Part shown: positions 1-11,084 of the stretch, in pieces
Layout of the letters: each line of letters starts with the position of its first letter
Numbering within the stretch: position 1 is the first letter of the stretch
From: Leptodactylus fallax
Lineage: Eukaryota; Chordata; Amphibia; Anura; Leptodactylidae
Reading direction: 5' to 3'
NCBI GenBank assembly: GCA_947044405.1
Contig: CAMRHE010000011.1
Span: forward strand, 6,802,501-6,866,500
DNA: 64,000 nt
Translations under genes and position numbers: made by a program
The notes under the pieces: model-generated
Databases searched by the model: none
The model's input: only the letters and a program-made list of their open reading frames with translations
What the model was told of the DNA's origin: nothing

Positions 1-199
1 AAAAAGGAAAAAGCAGTGTCAACTCACACAGGGGCAACTCTTGTTTATACAGCTAGAGAGGGTGCAACAGGCACAACATCTAGACAATATCTAGCACTTT
101 TTGCAATAGATCGGTCATAAACTGTGGGTATGTCTACCTCCCCCCATTCAAATGTCAGGATTCGTGTTGGCAGGTAGACTAGAAAGAGCAACGGCAATG

Positions 200-745
200 A
201 TGTTATACTTGCCAGGCTTGTATATTGCATAGACTGAAGGGCATGCTGTTGAAGTCATAGAGGCCCATAGGGGTAACGAAAACTGATTTTTTTTTCAGCT
301 TCAGCCACATGTACTTGCCAGTATCCACTCGTTGGGTCAAGAGTATGCAGCTGAACCTAGGGCCCCTAAGGATTCCTCTATAGTTGGCAATAGGCAAGCA
401 TCCCTGTCGTGATGGCAATCAAATTCATGTAGTTCAAGGAGAACCTCATGCCATTTGCCTAGTTAGGAACCAGCTCATGGGGCTCACCAATGGACATGGC
501 TGTCTTTGATCATATCAGCATCCTTAATTTCTGCCAGCATCTTCTTTACTTGTTGGTAAGTGGCCGGTAATAAGGGCCTGTACCTATCCTTGATAGTAAG
601 GTAAGATCCAGTTGGAATAGTTTGCTCAATGTCTCTTGTTTGGCCAAAGTCCAGGAGGGGCTTTCCTGAATGTTTCTTAGTACTGTTTTACAACAGTAAG
701 GATCCCATTGATCTGATGGGTAGTGGTTATCGAGATTTTGCATCT
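200..745 (-). pseudogene. gypsy reverse transcriptase fragment
   Basis: The minus strand translates, across at least two frames, into the opening part of a Ty3/gypsy reverse transcriptase. A stretch reading DIEQTIPTG, then IKDRYRPLLPATYQQVKKML, is the connector that precedes the RT fingers. Further on comes a broken segment with DACLPI and then FVTPMGLYDFNSMPFSLCN, which matches the conserved RT motif ahead of the catalytic YxDD. The YxDD itself would lie left of the window start. Stops around 440-480 interrupt the frame. The enzyme copied element RNA into DNA. This copy cannot encode it. Confidence 0.75.
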
Positions 746-1261
746 TCCCTTAATAAACTTCTAGTAGCCATCACCATGGGATGCTCTTCTATCAAGACAG
801 GTTCCAGTAGGGCCAGGCAGTCTTGACCCTGTATTCCCAGATAGATACAGTACCAAGCCAAAGTTTCAGTCCCAGGTAGAACTACTGGTCACTTGTCCTG
901 GATGCGGGCTTGATAGATCTAACCTCCCACACAGGTCAATTGTTGTTGAGCAGTCAAGATATGGATGTTTTTCTGAATCCCCTTGTAGCAGGATGGAGAG
1001 GTGGTGGGTAACACCTTATATAGGGCCTCTCAGAACACCTCCCAACAGTTGCAAAGAATGTGTATTTCCAGCACAACAGGAGGAGCCTCTTTATTGTGGA
1101 CCCTTATCAAGAGCAAGTCTTGTCTCAGAAGCTTCATGCCTCCCACCTGGATGGTGGTTTCCCAACAGCTTTTTAGGGGACAGGCTGTCTATTACTGACC
1201 ATCATGTTCAACCAGCAAGCTTCAGGTAGGTGCATCAGCTGGTCATTGTCACAAAATTTTT

Positions 1262-1350
1262 CAAATGTGGTTTACTGCATGGTGGTGACTAGGGAGCCTG
1301 TGTCCAGGAGTACATCAAAGGGAACTCCATTAATGTGGATGTTGACTTCT
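1262..1350 (-). pseudogene. gypsy aspartic protease active-site fragment
   Basis: The minus strand at 1346-1293 reads VNIHINGVPFDVLLDTGS. This is the typical strand-loop of a retrotransposon aspartic protease, with the catalytic Asp in the DTGS triad. It lies between the gag-like fragment and the RT fragment, as expected for gag-PR-RT order. The protease cut the gag-pol polyprotein. Surrounding sequence is too decayed to give a full domain. Confidence 0.7.
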
Positions 1351-1557
1351 GGGCAGCCACTCTGGATCTTGTGGGTTTAGAGTTCTTCCCCCCTAGAGGT
1401 GGGCCTCTACCTCAGGGGGTCACCCTTTAACTGCCAAAACTGGAGCTAGTAGGGTTAGTAGCTCCATAGTCTTGGCCAAGATAGTGCTTTGATCACCAGA
1501 GCAGCGTTAGTCTCTGGCAGTGGAGTTGTAACACTTTGGGGGAGGCTGTATACGGGG

Positions 1558-2045
1558 TTATTTAGAGCTGTTGGCAGGTGGTATGACAGATTTTGGTGTC
1601 TCTTGCTTTGATTCTGTTCCGAAGATGTGAAAAACTGACTCTTTGAAGTCTAGGAAGTAGCCGTCAGGATGTTGTGCTGAGAGCAATGTGCACTGTCTCC
1701 TTAAGGTGTCTGTAGCAACTCCTTCCATTAACTGCTTTCTCAGGGTTCCATAAGCTCCTTCACTTTCTGGGGGTTCTACTTGAATAACTATGCAGAGTTC
1801 CTCCTGCAAGGATAGGGCAAAGTCTTTAAGAGACTCACCAGGTTGCTGACTCATCATAGAAGCACCTCTGAGGCTGTTCTGGTTTCAAAGATGTCATACA
1901 GCTTGTCTAGAATCTGTTCCACTGCATGCTTGTCAATTCTGGACCAGGATTTGACCTCTCTTAGTGCAATGCTGGTCAATAAGAATCTCCCTTTTTTGCT
2001 CTTCTGCTATGAGATATAGCTTGATCGTAGCCAGGATCTTTTTCT
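1558..2045 (-). pseudogene. gypsy gag-like fragment (PNMA-type capsid)
   Basis: A minus-strand open stretch of about 99 codons (1857-1558) begins MMSQQPGESLKDFALSLQ and ends in a hydrophilic tail. The 'QPGESLKDFALSLQ' helix and the following 'LMEGVATDTLRRQ' helix resemble the C-terminal capsid lobe of vertebrate gypsy gag and the domesticated PNMA/ZCCHC12 group. Upstream in another frame (about 1860-2040) further capsid-like sequence reads LREVKSWSR. A separate proline-rich minus reading frame at 2329-2102 might be the gag N-terminus, which is a guess. No zinc knuckle is visible. Gag would form the particle. Frameshifts make this copy non-functional. Confidence 0.6.
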
Positions 2046-2370
2046 CAAAAGCCTCTTAAAGTCTGTGGCTCACGACGTGGGGCCTTAGATTAAAAATACA
2101 TTTATTTGAAGCCTTCAGTCTTAATTTGGATTCCTGACCTACCCACAAAGTCAGGAACCTGAGGCTCATAATTTTCAGGGGGGTGGGGTCCACATTGGTT
2201 CTGCACTTTCAGGAGTTGCCTCAGCAGTTGTTCTGGGGTGCCTCCTTTGGGGTTGGTCATCACTGCATAATGAGGAGGAGGGGGAGGAGGAAAAATAGAG
2301 GAATGGGGCATTTTCCTCTTTTCCCTCACTGGCCGTATCAGTTTCAGAGGCCTCTTCTGCTGAATACCTT

Positions 2371-2520
2371 CTTTAAGCTAAGGCCCCACGTTGGAGAAAT
2401 GCAGATTTTTTTGTTGTTGCAGATTTTGCTGCATTTTTGAGCCAAAGCCAACAATGGCTACAACAGTAATGGGAAATATATGTATAGAAACGTTATTTCT
2501 AGAAACTTTATTTCTTGAAA
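2371..2520 (+). repeat. Partial MITE with 'AAGGCCCCAC' end
   Basis: The segment starts AGCTAAGGCCCCACGTTGGA and continues with a T-rich stretch and 'GCAGATTTTGCTGCATTTTT'. The repeat at 49201-49511 starts with nearly the same end (AGGCTAAGGCCCCACATAGC). Only one terminus is present here, so it is a truncated copy of a nonautonomous DNA-transposon family. A related end in the opposite orientation (ACGTGGGGCCTTAG) lies near 2070-2085. Confidence 0.5.
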
Positions 2521-2635
2521 CTTGAAAGTGTGAGGTATAAGTTGTGCTTCAACATGTGGATATATGTAAAGATGTCAAAATAAAGAAAAAAAAGTACCCA
2601 AAATTTTATGCATATAGATAAAGACTTATATCTAT

Positions 2636-3095
2636 TGGGAGAAAGTGACAGGCAGGGTGCTGAAGTCATGTTATATCTCCCCCAGGTTCATCACCTATGC
2701 CTGGTGAATATGTGGTGCAGCGCTGCTGGGGAGTAGGCCTCAGAAAAGGGGTGATGTCTGGGCTCAACATTGGCCCATAAAAGGTAACAGGTTTTTCAGT
2801 TCAGGGCAGATCCTAGGAGAGTGTGGAAGTGCCTGGATCTGTCTTGAAGAGCTGCAGTTCTAGAAGTCTGGTGAGACATGAACTTGAACACTATACTGTT
2901 TGATATTTTGTAAGCAAGCCACATGTATAGTTAGGTTCTTTTACTGTGTAGTTAGACGCTCGGATGAGTAGGAGTTTTGTATTCCTTTTTTTATACCTGA
3001 TGTAAGGTTTATTTATTTTTTTACCAGACCACTATGTCCCTGTCTCTGACTGTTTGGGTCTGCACTGCTGCTACTACCAAGCTACCTTCCCCACA
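2636..3095 (+). repeat. Gypsy-type LTR, copy 1
   Basis: This about 460-bp segment is colinear with 14645-15389 once an insertion in the second copy is removed. Shared blocks include GTGACAGGCAG/GTGATAGGCAG near the start, 'CTGGTGAGAC' in the middle, 'CATGTATAGTTAGGTT', and a 3' block with 'TGTCCCTGTC'. Both copies begin with TG and end near CA, as LTRs do. No adjacent coding region or primer-binding site was recognised, so it is probably a solo LTR. No target-site duplication was confirmed here. Confidence 0.6.
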
Positions 3096-3953
3096 CTATG
3101 TATATAGCAACTAATTCTACCTAATATTAGGTAAGGAAATAAAAAAAAGGGTGTATTGATTCTGGTAAAAAATTTAACTATAGATAGACTTCTAACTACT
3201 ATTAGATAAAAAAGAAACCCTGCCCCCCAAAAATTGAGGACAGATGAGATCAGTAACGTATATGTCATTGACTAGTGCTCAGTGACGTCAGGACCTGCAC
3301 AAAAAGATGGCTGGAGCCATAAAAAAAAAAAAAAAATTGTACTGACTAGCTAAAATGTAATTATACATACAATCCCAATGGGAGTGACACGAGCAGAGCA
3401 GTTTGCACTGTCCTGCGAAGCTACAATTGGTCAGTCTGTCCAGAGTGACCAATTGCTGCGATCACGGGGGTGATGCCACTACACTCCCACCTGATATTCG
3501 GTAGTGATTAGTACTATGCCAGTTTTCGAGTAATTTGCTGACACAGATCTTTGGATCTGTGCTAGTAAGCTGCTATTGGCTGATCAGATTTGATCAGCCA
3601 ATAGCAGTGATCTGGAGACCCCTACTATTACTACTATATACTATTACGTCCATTTGCTTTAAGTACCTGGTGGCCAGGGTGTAATAGTATGCCCATGATC
3701 GCTAAGAGGTTAAAAACTCAATCTAAGCCGCTGCAGAAAAAAGTAATTTGTTTTAGCTTGCCTGGAATTTGGTTTCAGTTCTAGATTCTTGGGCAAAGAA
3801 GTTTTCCCCTCATTTGCATATTAATAAATTTATTATTTAAATTAAAGTCAATTTTCCAAAGCTGAATAACACAGTCATATTTGGAAACTGCCGAATCACC
3901 TCTACAAGTTACTGTGATTAGGTTTATAGAAAAATTACTGCTGACAGACTCCC
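3096..3953. other. Non-coding; partial dispersed repeat at 3390-3715
   Basis: No credible gene. The part from about 3390 to 3715 has the look of a decayed MITE: low-complexity spacer, short inverted segments such as 'GCTATTGGCTGATCAGATTTGATCAGCCAATAGC' in part (3571-3604, a near-perfect palindrome), and an end reading GCTAAGAGGTTAAA. I cannot assign a family. Confidence 0.4.
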
Positions 3954-4448
3954 TTTAACCCTTTTCCGGCAACCGCCATACTATTATGGCAGAAGCTGGG
4001 CATTTAGAAATCTGGATCCAAAAAAATGACGCCCTGTGCATCCCCATACACGAAAATATAAAAAAAATGATGGGTATCAGAATATGGTGACTTCAAGAAA
4101 TATAACACATAAAAAAAAAAAATTAGTGTCCCTGGAATCATACGGAGCCATTGAATACAGGTGACATGTAATTTTTGCTGCATAGTGAACTCAATAAAAA
4201 CGAAGCCCTGAGGAAAGTGCCACAAAGGCAGTTTTGCTCTAATTTCACCCCATTCTGAATTTTTTTTTTCCAGCTTCCCAGTAAATAGTACAGAATATTA
4301 AATGGTACCATTACAAAGTGCAATGTGTCCTGAAAACAATAAGCCCTCATAAGGCTCTGTGAACAGAAAAATAAAAAGTTTTGGCTCTTGGAGGACAGGG
4401 AGTCAAAAATTAAAATTGAAAAATGCCTGCGGCTGGGAAGCGGTTAAA
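3954..4448. repeat. MITE-like repeat with TTTAACC ends
   Basis: The left end reads TTTAACCCTTTTCCGGCAAC. The reverse complement of the right end reads TTTAACCGCTTCCCAGCCGC, giving imperfect inverted termini. The right-hand 190 bp is homologous to the right-hand part of 4714-5808, with shared blocks 'TGTCCTGAAAACAATAAGCC' and 'TTCGGCTCTTGGA'-like sequence. It therefore belongs to the same nonautonomous DNA-transposon family, apparently as a shorter version. No coding capacity. Confidence 0.55.
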
Positions 4449-4713
4449 GTATTTATTTATTTATTTAATTTATTTCCCAGCCCAGTGAGTAACCACTCCT
4501 CTGGGTAGGGTCTTCTGTTAGATAGATTCCTCAGTCCATTGCACCATGCACATAATTAAAGGCTTATGGATCCTGTTGCAAAAGCTTATTTTGGGCACCC
4601 TGTGCAGTTCCTTCCCACAACTGTCAGCCATGTCCCCCCATAAGGTTTAGCAGCATTTACACTTCTCTTGCACCAGAGCACCGTGAAAACTTGTTCAAGA
4701 CATCTCTGTGAAC

Positions 4714-5808
4714 TTAATCCCTTAATGACCAGGGACGTAATAGTACGCCATTGGTCGTATGGGAATGTACGGAGAGGGCACAGGAGTTGAGCTCTCTCCA
4801 TACATGGCGGATGCCGACACCGATCGCAGCTGTTAACACTTTAAATGTTGTGGTTAAACGCGGCACCATCTTTTACCGATTGCCACCCTCCAATGAAATT
4901 GCCATGACATCCGAGAGACTGTTGAAGGTTCCCAGGCTTGTCATTGCCATAGTTCTATTACTATTACTATTACGTTCTATTAGAAGTCAAGGGATTTTAC
5001 TATTCAGTGCAACACATTAGTAAGGTTCAAGGTCATAGAGGGTCTGAACATAAAAGTTAAAGAAGAAAGAAAAAAAGTTTTTAAAAGTATAACAAAAACA
5101 CAAGTATAAATCATCCCCCTTTCCCTAGATCACATATAAAAATAAACAAACAAAAGTAAACATAACCACTTTAGGAATCTCCATGCTCAATAATGCCCAA
5201 ACTATTAAAATATTTATCTGGTGAATGGTGTAGCGGGGAAAAAAAAAAATCTAAATAGCCAAATGGCGATTTTTTTCAACACTTTGCCTCCTAAAAAAAT
5301 GGAATAAAAGTGATCAAACCATCAGACCTTCACCCAAATGGTATCAACAAAAACGTCATCTTGTCCCGCATAAAATGATGCCATACCCAGCTCCATACTT
5401 GTAAATATAAAAAGGTTACAGGAGTCAGAACATGGCGACAGAAAAAGTTTTTAATTTTTTAAAAGGTACCAAACATTACAAATACTATATAAATTTGATA
5501 TCGCCGTGATCGTACTGACCCACAGAATACAGGTAACATGTCATTTTCATCACATAGAGAATGCCGTGCGTTTTTTTTTTCTAATTCCACCTAATTCTGA
5601 ATTTTTTTTTACAACTTCCCAGTACATTGATTTTGAATGGTGCTATTACAAAGTACAATTTGTCCTGAAAACAATAAGCCATCAGGTGACTCTGTGGACT
5701 GGAAAAAAAATAAAATAAAAATAAAATAAAAAAAATTCGGCTCTTGGAAGGTGGGGAGGAAAAAGAGATATGCAAAAATGAAAATTGGCTGAGTCTTTAA
5801 GGGGTTAA
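4714..5808. repeat. Longer member of the TTAACCCCTTAA repeat family
   Basis: The left end is TTAATCCCTTAATGACCAGG and the reverse complement of the right end is TTAACCCCTTAAAGACTCAG, giving inverted ends of about 16 bp with TTAA at both outer edges. The interior is AT-rich with long A runs and no protein-like frame. It shares its right third with 3954-4448. I read it as a nonautonomous DNA transposon of a family that inserts at TTAA. The superfamily is not proven. Confidence 0.5.
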
Positions 5809-6231
5809 TTTTCCCATAATTGCCTCCTACATAGTAATTACTCCCCTTTAGACCCACAGCCACCCATGCAGAATCTCTCTTTGACTATATGCTGCTGAGT
5901 ATGATGGGCAAACCTCACGAGATTAATTTTGCAAATATTTACCTGTAAGTTTTGCTGTGGGGTCTCTTTAGACCCCAAAGTATAATGAGCAAAGATCCAG
6001 GGGAGGTACAGTACATATAAAATAAAAATCATTAAATTCTCACCTGTCCTCTCCAATCTTCAATCCCATCCTATATTCTTCACTCACAGCCTTTTGTGGT
6101 TTCTTCCAGCATCTTCTCTGACGTCACATTCCTCAGCGCGAGAATAAAAAACACAGAGAAAATGAATCAAAAACACAATAAAAACTGCCCCTTAAAAGTG
6201 CTCTCTAATTAATAATTTTCTTTTAGTTTCC
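5809..6231. other. Non-coding, unassigned
   Basis: I see no gene. A stretch around 5850-6050 has internal 'TTTAGACCC' and 'TTTAGACCCC' motifs about 115 bp apart and could be a degenerate MITE. I cannot define its ends. Confidence 0.4.
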
Positions 6232-6656
6232 TTAAAGGAGGTGTCCAGGAAATACAGAACTGGGGCTGGAGGCTGGGGAAGGTGAAACATTAAAAAAAAA
6301 AAACAAAAAAAATACTCACCTGTCCCCAGCACTCAGGTGTCCCCCATTACTGTCCGGTTCAGCATCACCCAGGGGCTTGTTCTGGCGGAAGTCCTTGATG
6401 CACGTGATCATTGGGGCCAATCAGTGGACTCAGCAGTCACAGGAAGTGACCCAGGACATCTTTTTCTGTGACCACTGAGGCCACTGTTTGGCCTCAGCAG
6501 TCACATGCAATGAGGACTTCTGCTAGGACAAGCTCCTTGGTGACGCTGGACTGGTCAGCAGTGGGGGACAGGTGAGTATATCTTTTTTGTCTTTTTTATG
6601 TTTTATCTTTCTCGGCCTCCTGCCCAAGTACTGTAATTCCTGGACAACCTCTTTAA
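6232..6656. mobile_element. TTAA-flanked MITE
   Basis: The left terminus reads TTAAAGGAGGTGTCCAGGAA. The reverse complement of the right terminus reads TTTAAAGAGGTTGTCCAGGA and continues as a good match for about 45 bp. TTAA is present at both ends, which is the target of piggyBac and Kolobok transposases. The inner part is non-coding, with an A-run near 6290. Length (about 425 bp), matched inverted ends and the lack of coding sequence mark it as a miniature inverted-repeat element. Confidence 0.7.
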
Positions 6657-7353
6657 ATCAATAATGCTCACTTTAAATTTGTATAACCTAATACCTCTTA
6701 TACCCTTACATAAATACTGCCTCCCAATAGCCCCCCTATATTAATAAATCCTCTTATAATACTACTACCCCTGCTTGTCCTAATGATCTCTTATACTTAT
6801 TGGCCCTTAATATTATTAAGGTGCCACCCCCCCAAAAAAAAAAAAAAAAAAATAATTCTCACCTGCCTCTGACCACCTCGCATGGACTTACCAGCACCGC
6901 CTTCTCTTGCTGTATCTTGTATGCTGAAAGCCACTTTAGGCCTGCCGCCACAAGGTGTTTTCCATCTTCTGCAGGACATTACACGACAGGAGGATTGACT
7001 TTGCATGATGTCCTTGCTTAGAATGGAGAAATAAAGAATATTAAAAAAAAAAATAAATTGTTGTCTCTAAAGAGATAATGTTACTCCCTCATGAGGACAC
7101 CACAAAATTCTTGACCTATGACATCATTTCTTGTGATATCAACTCTGGGCTCAGACATAATATTCTATGGAGACCATATCTACATTATAATTTTTTAAAA
7201 CTATATGCAAGCAAAAGGTCACCATCAGGGCAAATCAAATGTTTTCTTTTGGACATGGACTACCTACCTACGGTGGTCAGTAACAGTTAACTCCTGGATA
7301 AACTAAAAAAAAAAAAACTTTGTCACCTCAGACTTTCAAACTATTTTCCAGTT
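6657..7353. other. Non-coding, low-complexity
   Basis: AT-rich DNA with a C7/A18 run near 6825-6852. A short stretch (6850-7020) resembles the G/C-richer body of a dispersed repeat. No gene recognised. Short open frames here have no family features. Confidence 0.4.
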
Positions 7354-8590
7354 ATGTATTTTGCTTTAGTGTGTTATCACTTGCTCATATTACTCCTATA
7401 CAGTGTGGCGTCTATGACTGTTCTTAGCCATTTGGTCATAGGTTTCAGGAATACGGTATTTCTACTCTGTAATCAAAGACCCTTTGTAATCCAATTTATA
7501 GCCCCATTTGCATACCCTTGTTACACTCATTATCTCCACAGTGGTTTGCTGCAGAGCCATGGCTGGAAGAGCCTTAAGCAACCAGAAAGCAGTCTAACTG
7601 GAGTCGGCCACAGTACAAAGGAAATATGGTTTTATGACAATATTTCCCAAGTAGAACCGCCTATCATCCCACCAATGAATTCCTTGGGTGGACAAGTCAG
7701 AGACAAGTGCCCCAAATCTAAACTCGGTACTGTTGAGAGCAGGGAAAAGGTCCAGACACTGAACTCATCAACCAAAGGGGATTGGGGTGTCATTCATTGT
7801 GTCTACATGATGGGGATCTCGCCACGAATACCATCATACCCCATGTCTGACAATACGGTTATCTGGCAAGGAATGAGGACTGGTTATGGTTATTTGGTTT
7901 CAAGGATGGAGGGCAGAACTCCCCCTCCTAGTGACATCATTCAGGGAGGAGACTGGGATAGTTATATGTCCTAAGCCAGACACAAAGGGGAGTTCTTATC
8001 CTGGGAGACATGTGAGAGCATGTTGTGCTGTGGACTTCAGGAAATGCCCTGAGGCCTAGCAGTGAGGCCTTAGAGATCTGATGCTGGAAGACATGTGAGC
8101 AGACTCTACTACTGCCTAAAGAAAGTGCCCTAGGCCAAACTGCTGAGGTCTAGAGACAACAAACTTGTTCTGGTATTTTTCTATCTTTTATTCCCATTTT
8201 ATTTTCTGTCCTATATTGTGCTTTTACCTGTATTTGCTTGACAATCCATTGATGTGTATTTCTGTATATGTTAGTGGCTAGTACCAACCCACTCGGGTTA
8301 ATAAATATCTAAAATGTATAAAGCTCGTTTCATATTATTCTGTGAACCCAGTCCACTCTCGGGGCGTGACTGGGAGGTAAGAAGGGTGATCGCAGGTAGG
8401 CCAAGAGGCTTGGCAAAGTGAGATTCCTCACAGGAAGAATAAGTTTGTGACCAGAAAATCACAAGTTTGCCCAAATAGGGTACTGAACAAGCCACACAGT
8501 TATCCTTTTTGGTGAAAAAAAAAAAAAAGCACTCAGTACATTTGGGATACTGTCCCTGGGTTATAGAACAAAACAAAATGAAATGCCAGA
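7354..8590 (+). other. Unassigned region with a 206-codon open frame; possible solo LTR
   Basis: An open frame of 206 codons (7354-7974) is the longest in the window without transposon similarity. Its first 50 residues are hydrophobic, and the rest is composition-neutral with no motif I recognise. The DNA after it (7975-8340) has short internal repeats such as GAGACATGTGAGAG and GAAGACATGTGAGCAG, then AATAAATATC near 8301 and a G/C-richer tail. That layout would fit the U3-R-U5 of an LTR better than a host gene. There is no partner LTR, no target-site duplication found by eye and no splice evidence. Function unknown. Confidence 0.25.
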
Positions 8591-9839
8591 AAACATTCTC
8601 AGATATAGTTATATGTTTGAGGTTTTGACCTGAATTTTCAAGGGATGCTGAAATGGTATAAAATTTTAAATCTTATAAAATGTATTTCCATAGAAGACCA
8701 CTTAGCCAAAGCCATAGCCACACTGACCGTAAACGTTTGTATAAAGCAAATATTAGAAATGAGATTTTTGACTAAAAGCTCTTGGCCTTCAAAGAAATAA
8801 ATATTTAGCAGACATAAATTCAATTGAATTCAGTATTTTCTCTAAAAGTATGTATTTCAATCTGTGCAGCTTAGATAAAGGCTTATGGTATTAAACATTA
8901 ATCACACTGATAATTACAGACACTGAGTTGAATAATAAACTTCAAGCTTTTATTTGTTCAGTGGCTTTGTTTTGAATTCTTTTATTTTATTTTACTTTAT
9001 GTAGTATATATTTCTCTGTGGACATTTGCTTGCAGTATATATAAATTGCAACACAGAATATTATGTTCACATCATCGGATGCTATTGTTAACCCCCTTTA
9101 AAATAATATTATTTGCATTTTAAAATTTGAGTTTTAACCATTTAAATATCCTTTTACCACTGCTGTGCCTATGCCTACATGGTGAATTAGAGCAGATATG
9201 TAGGATCCAGCAACATTCTGCTCTAATTAAATCCTTAAATAATTAATGGAGATACAGCAGGAGATATACAAGCAGCACCAGTTGAAATTGCCTTCCTTTC
9301 TTCATTTGTTTCTATATTTCAATGACTTAAGACACTATAGATGCTAATAAAACTGCCTTGACCATTGAAACTTTCACATTTTGATCCTCAGTGACTGACA
9401 AACACAATCTAGATTTGTGCCTATTAGAGAGTGGCAAGCCCCTCAAGATTCATTTCATTTTGAGTTAGGGTGGCTCGAGCCAAGATTAGTCGAACAAGTT
9501 CGGTATGAAACACACCTCAAAATGTCTTAAAACATAGAGTAAAACTCTCAGGGCTCCTATGAACCTATCTATCCAAATTCTAGCTCTCTAAAGGCAAAAT
9601 CTAGAGATAAGTGAATTTTTAAAAAATTTGATTCGGCAGCTTCGCTGAATTTTCCGATATGATTCGATCTGAATCAATTTGCAGGGAATCGCATTAAAAA
9701 ACAGCTATTTCCTGGCTGCTGAGAGCCTTTATAGTGGTGTAGAACACTGTGCCTTGCAGTGGTTTTTAGTGATGTCCCACTAGGGGAACTGAACTAGCGA
9801 TGCACTGATCACTGGTTCAGCACTATAGACTGCAATGCA
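8591..9839. other. Non-coding AT-rich DNA; dispersed repeat at 9595-9839
   Basis: No gene. From about 9595 the sequence (CTAGAGATAAGTGAATTTTT, then 'GATTCGGCAGCTTCG') looks like a moderately repeated non-coding element that runs up to the LINE start. I cannot name the family. The remainder is AT-rich and unstructured. Confidence 0.35.
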
Positions 9840-9845
9840 CGGCAA

Positions 9846-10760
9846 AGATGGCACAGCCCTCTATACGCTATACACGCAGCTTACTCGCTCCCCTCCCCAA
9901 CTAGAAACTCTGGTGACATTGCTTCCTCTCAGTCTAGAAGGGGTAAGTGAGGCACTCACGGTACTTGGTAGACCCAGAGGGTCTTTGGATGTATTTACTG
10001 AATTTCAAATTTCCGATAAAGCCTGTCAGAGAACACCCTGAAAGATATGCTCACTACTTTAAAAAACTCCTTACATAAGGACTGTTCTCAATTGATAGTG
10101 CCTTTCCAATCCTCCGTACAAGAGCTAGGAGATAAAGTTTCTCATGTTGAATGCAAAATGGATGGTTTTACCTCTGCACACATTGGCCTAGTGGATGTGT
10201 TTCTTGACATTGAGTGTCCTCAGGCCAAAATGACTCTGAGGATAGAGACAGACGCAACAACATTAAGTTTAGAGGTGTCCCAGAAACAGTATTGGGTCCA
10301 CAACTTAAAAAATACATCAAAGATCTGACCAAAAGGCTTCTCCCATAATTGGCTGACTATGAACTCGGTACTGATCAGGTCCACAGGGTCCCTAAACCAA
10401 GGAATCTATATGACAATGTCCCTAGGATTGTTTTGGCATGATATATGTTCTATCAAGTTAAAGAGCAGCTCCTATCCCAAGCAAGAAAACATCAACCATT
10501 TCTTACCCTAGACACCTCAGTGAAATTATTCGTTGACCTATCTGCTGCAACTGTGCATGCAAGAAGGGAGCTGAATCCCCTCAATCAACCGCCAGCATAA
10601 TATTCCATACTGATGGGGTTTCCCCAAGAAAATTCTGATTATTAGAAATGGTGACATCACCCCAGTGAAAATGGTTCAAGAGGGCTTAGACTCAATTTGT
10701 GGAATAACCCTGCAGATTTACCAGCTTCTACACCTAGACTGCCTCCAGCACGCTTGGACC
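9846..10760 (+). pseudogene. LINE ORF1 relic
   Basis: Spread over several frames. A segment from 10047 reads DKVSHVECKMDGFTSAHIG, which aligns with the coiled-coil start of ORF1 in the copy at 51658-52532. The next segment (about 10330-10560) reads LGTDQVHRVPKPRNLYDN and then FVDLSAATVHARRELNPL, matching the RNA-binding (L1 ORF1 RRM plus C-terminal domain) region. ORF1 proteins bind LINE RNA as trimers. Stops and frameshifts throughout. Confidence 0.75.
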
Positions 10761-11084
10761 AGGAATGGTGTACTGCTACAGCTACCTGAGCTTTCAGAAT
10801 ATCCTGGTAACAATAATGAGTGATACTGACTTGTGGACTTTTCTTGCCCAGTTCACACTTCCATGTTTGAGAAGCCCTGTCAACTAGGTACTAACATATG
10901 TACCTTCACCTGTGTTTATATATGTTTTTTCCATTGTTGAGTACTTTTCAAATGCGGTTCTACTTTGGCCCAATGATGTGTACCATGCTGTCTATCCCAC
11001 CTCTCCCACGTACATTCATGGATAGGTTTGATGGATAGTAAATGTAGCTCCTATTTACTCTTTGACTATGGGGATTACTCTCAG

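Larger units (their letters stand above)
1..2340 (-). mobile_element. Ty3/gypsy retrotransposon relic (gag-protease-RT)
   Basis: On the minus strand, reading from about 2340 down to the window start, there are fragments in the normal gypsy order: a gag-like segment, an aspartic protease motif, then a reverse transcriptase N-terminal segment. Frames change repeatedly and stops are frequent, so no polyprotein survives. The element continues past the left edge, where the rest of pol would lie. No flanking LTR is visible next to it. The LTR-like repeat at 2636-3095 is close, but I cannot show that it belongs to this element. Family assignment rests on the protein motifs given in the entries below. 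Confidence 0.75.
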
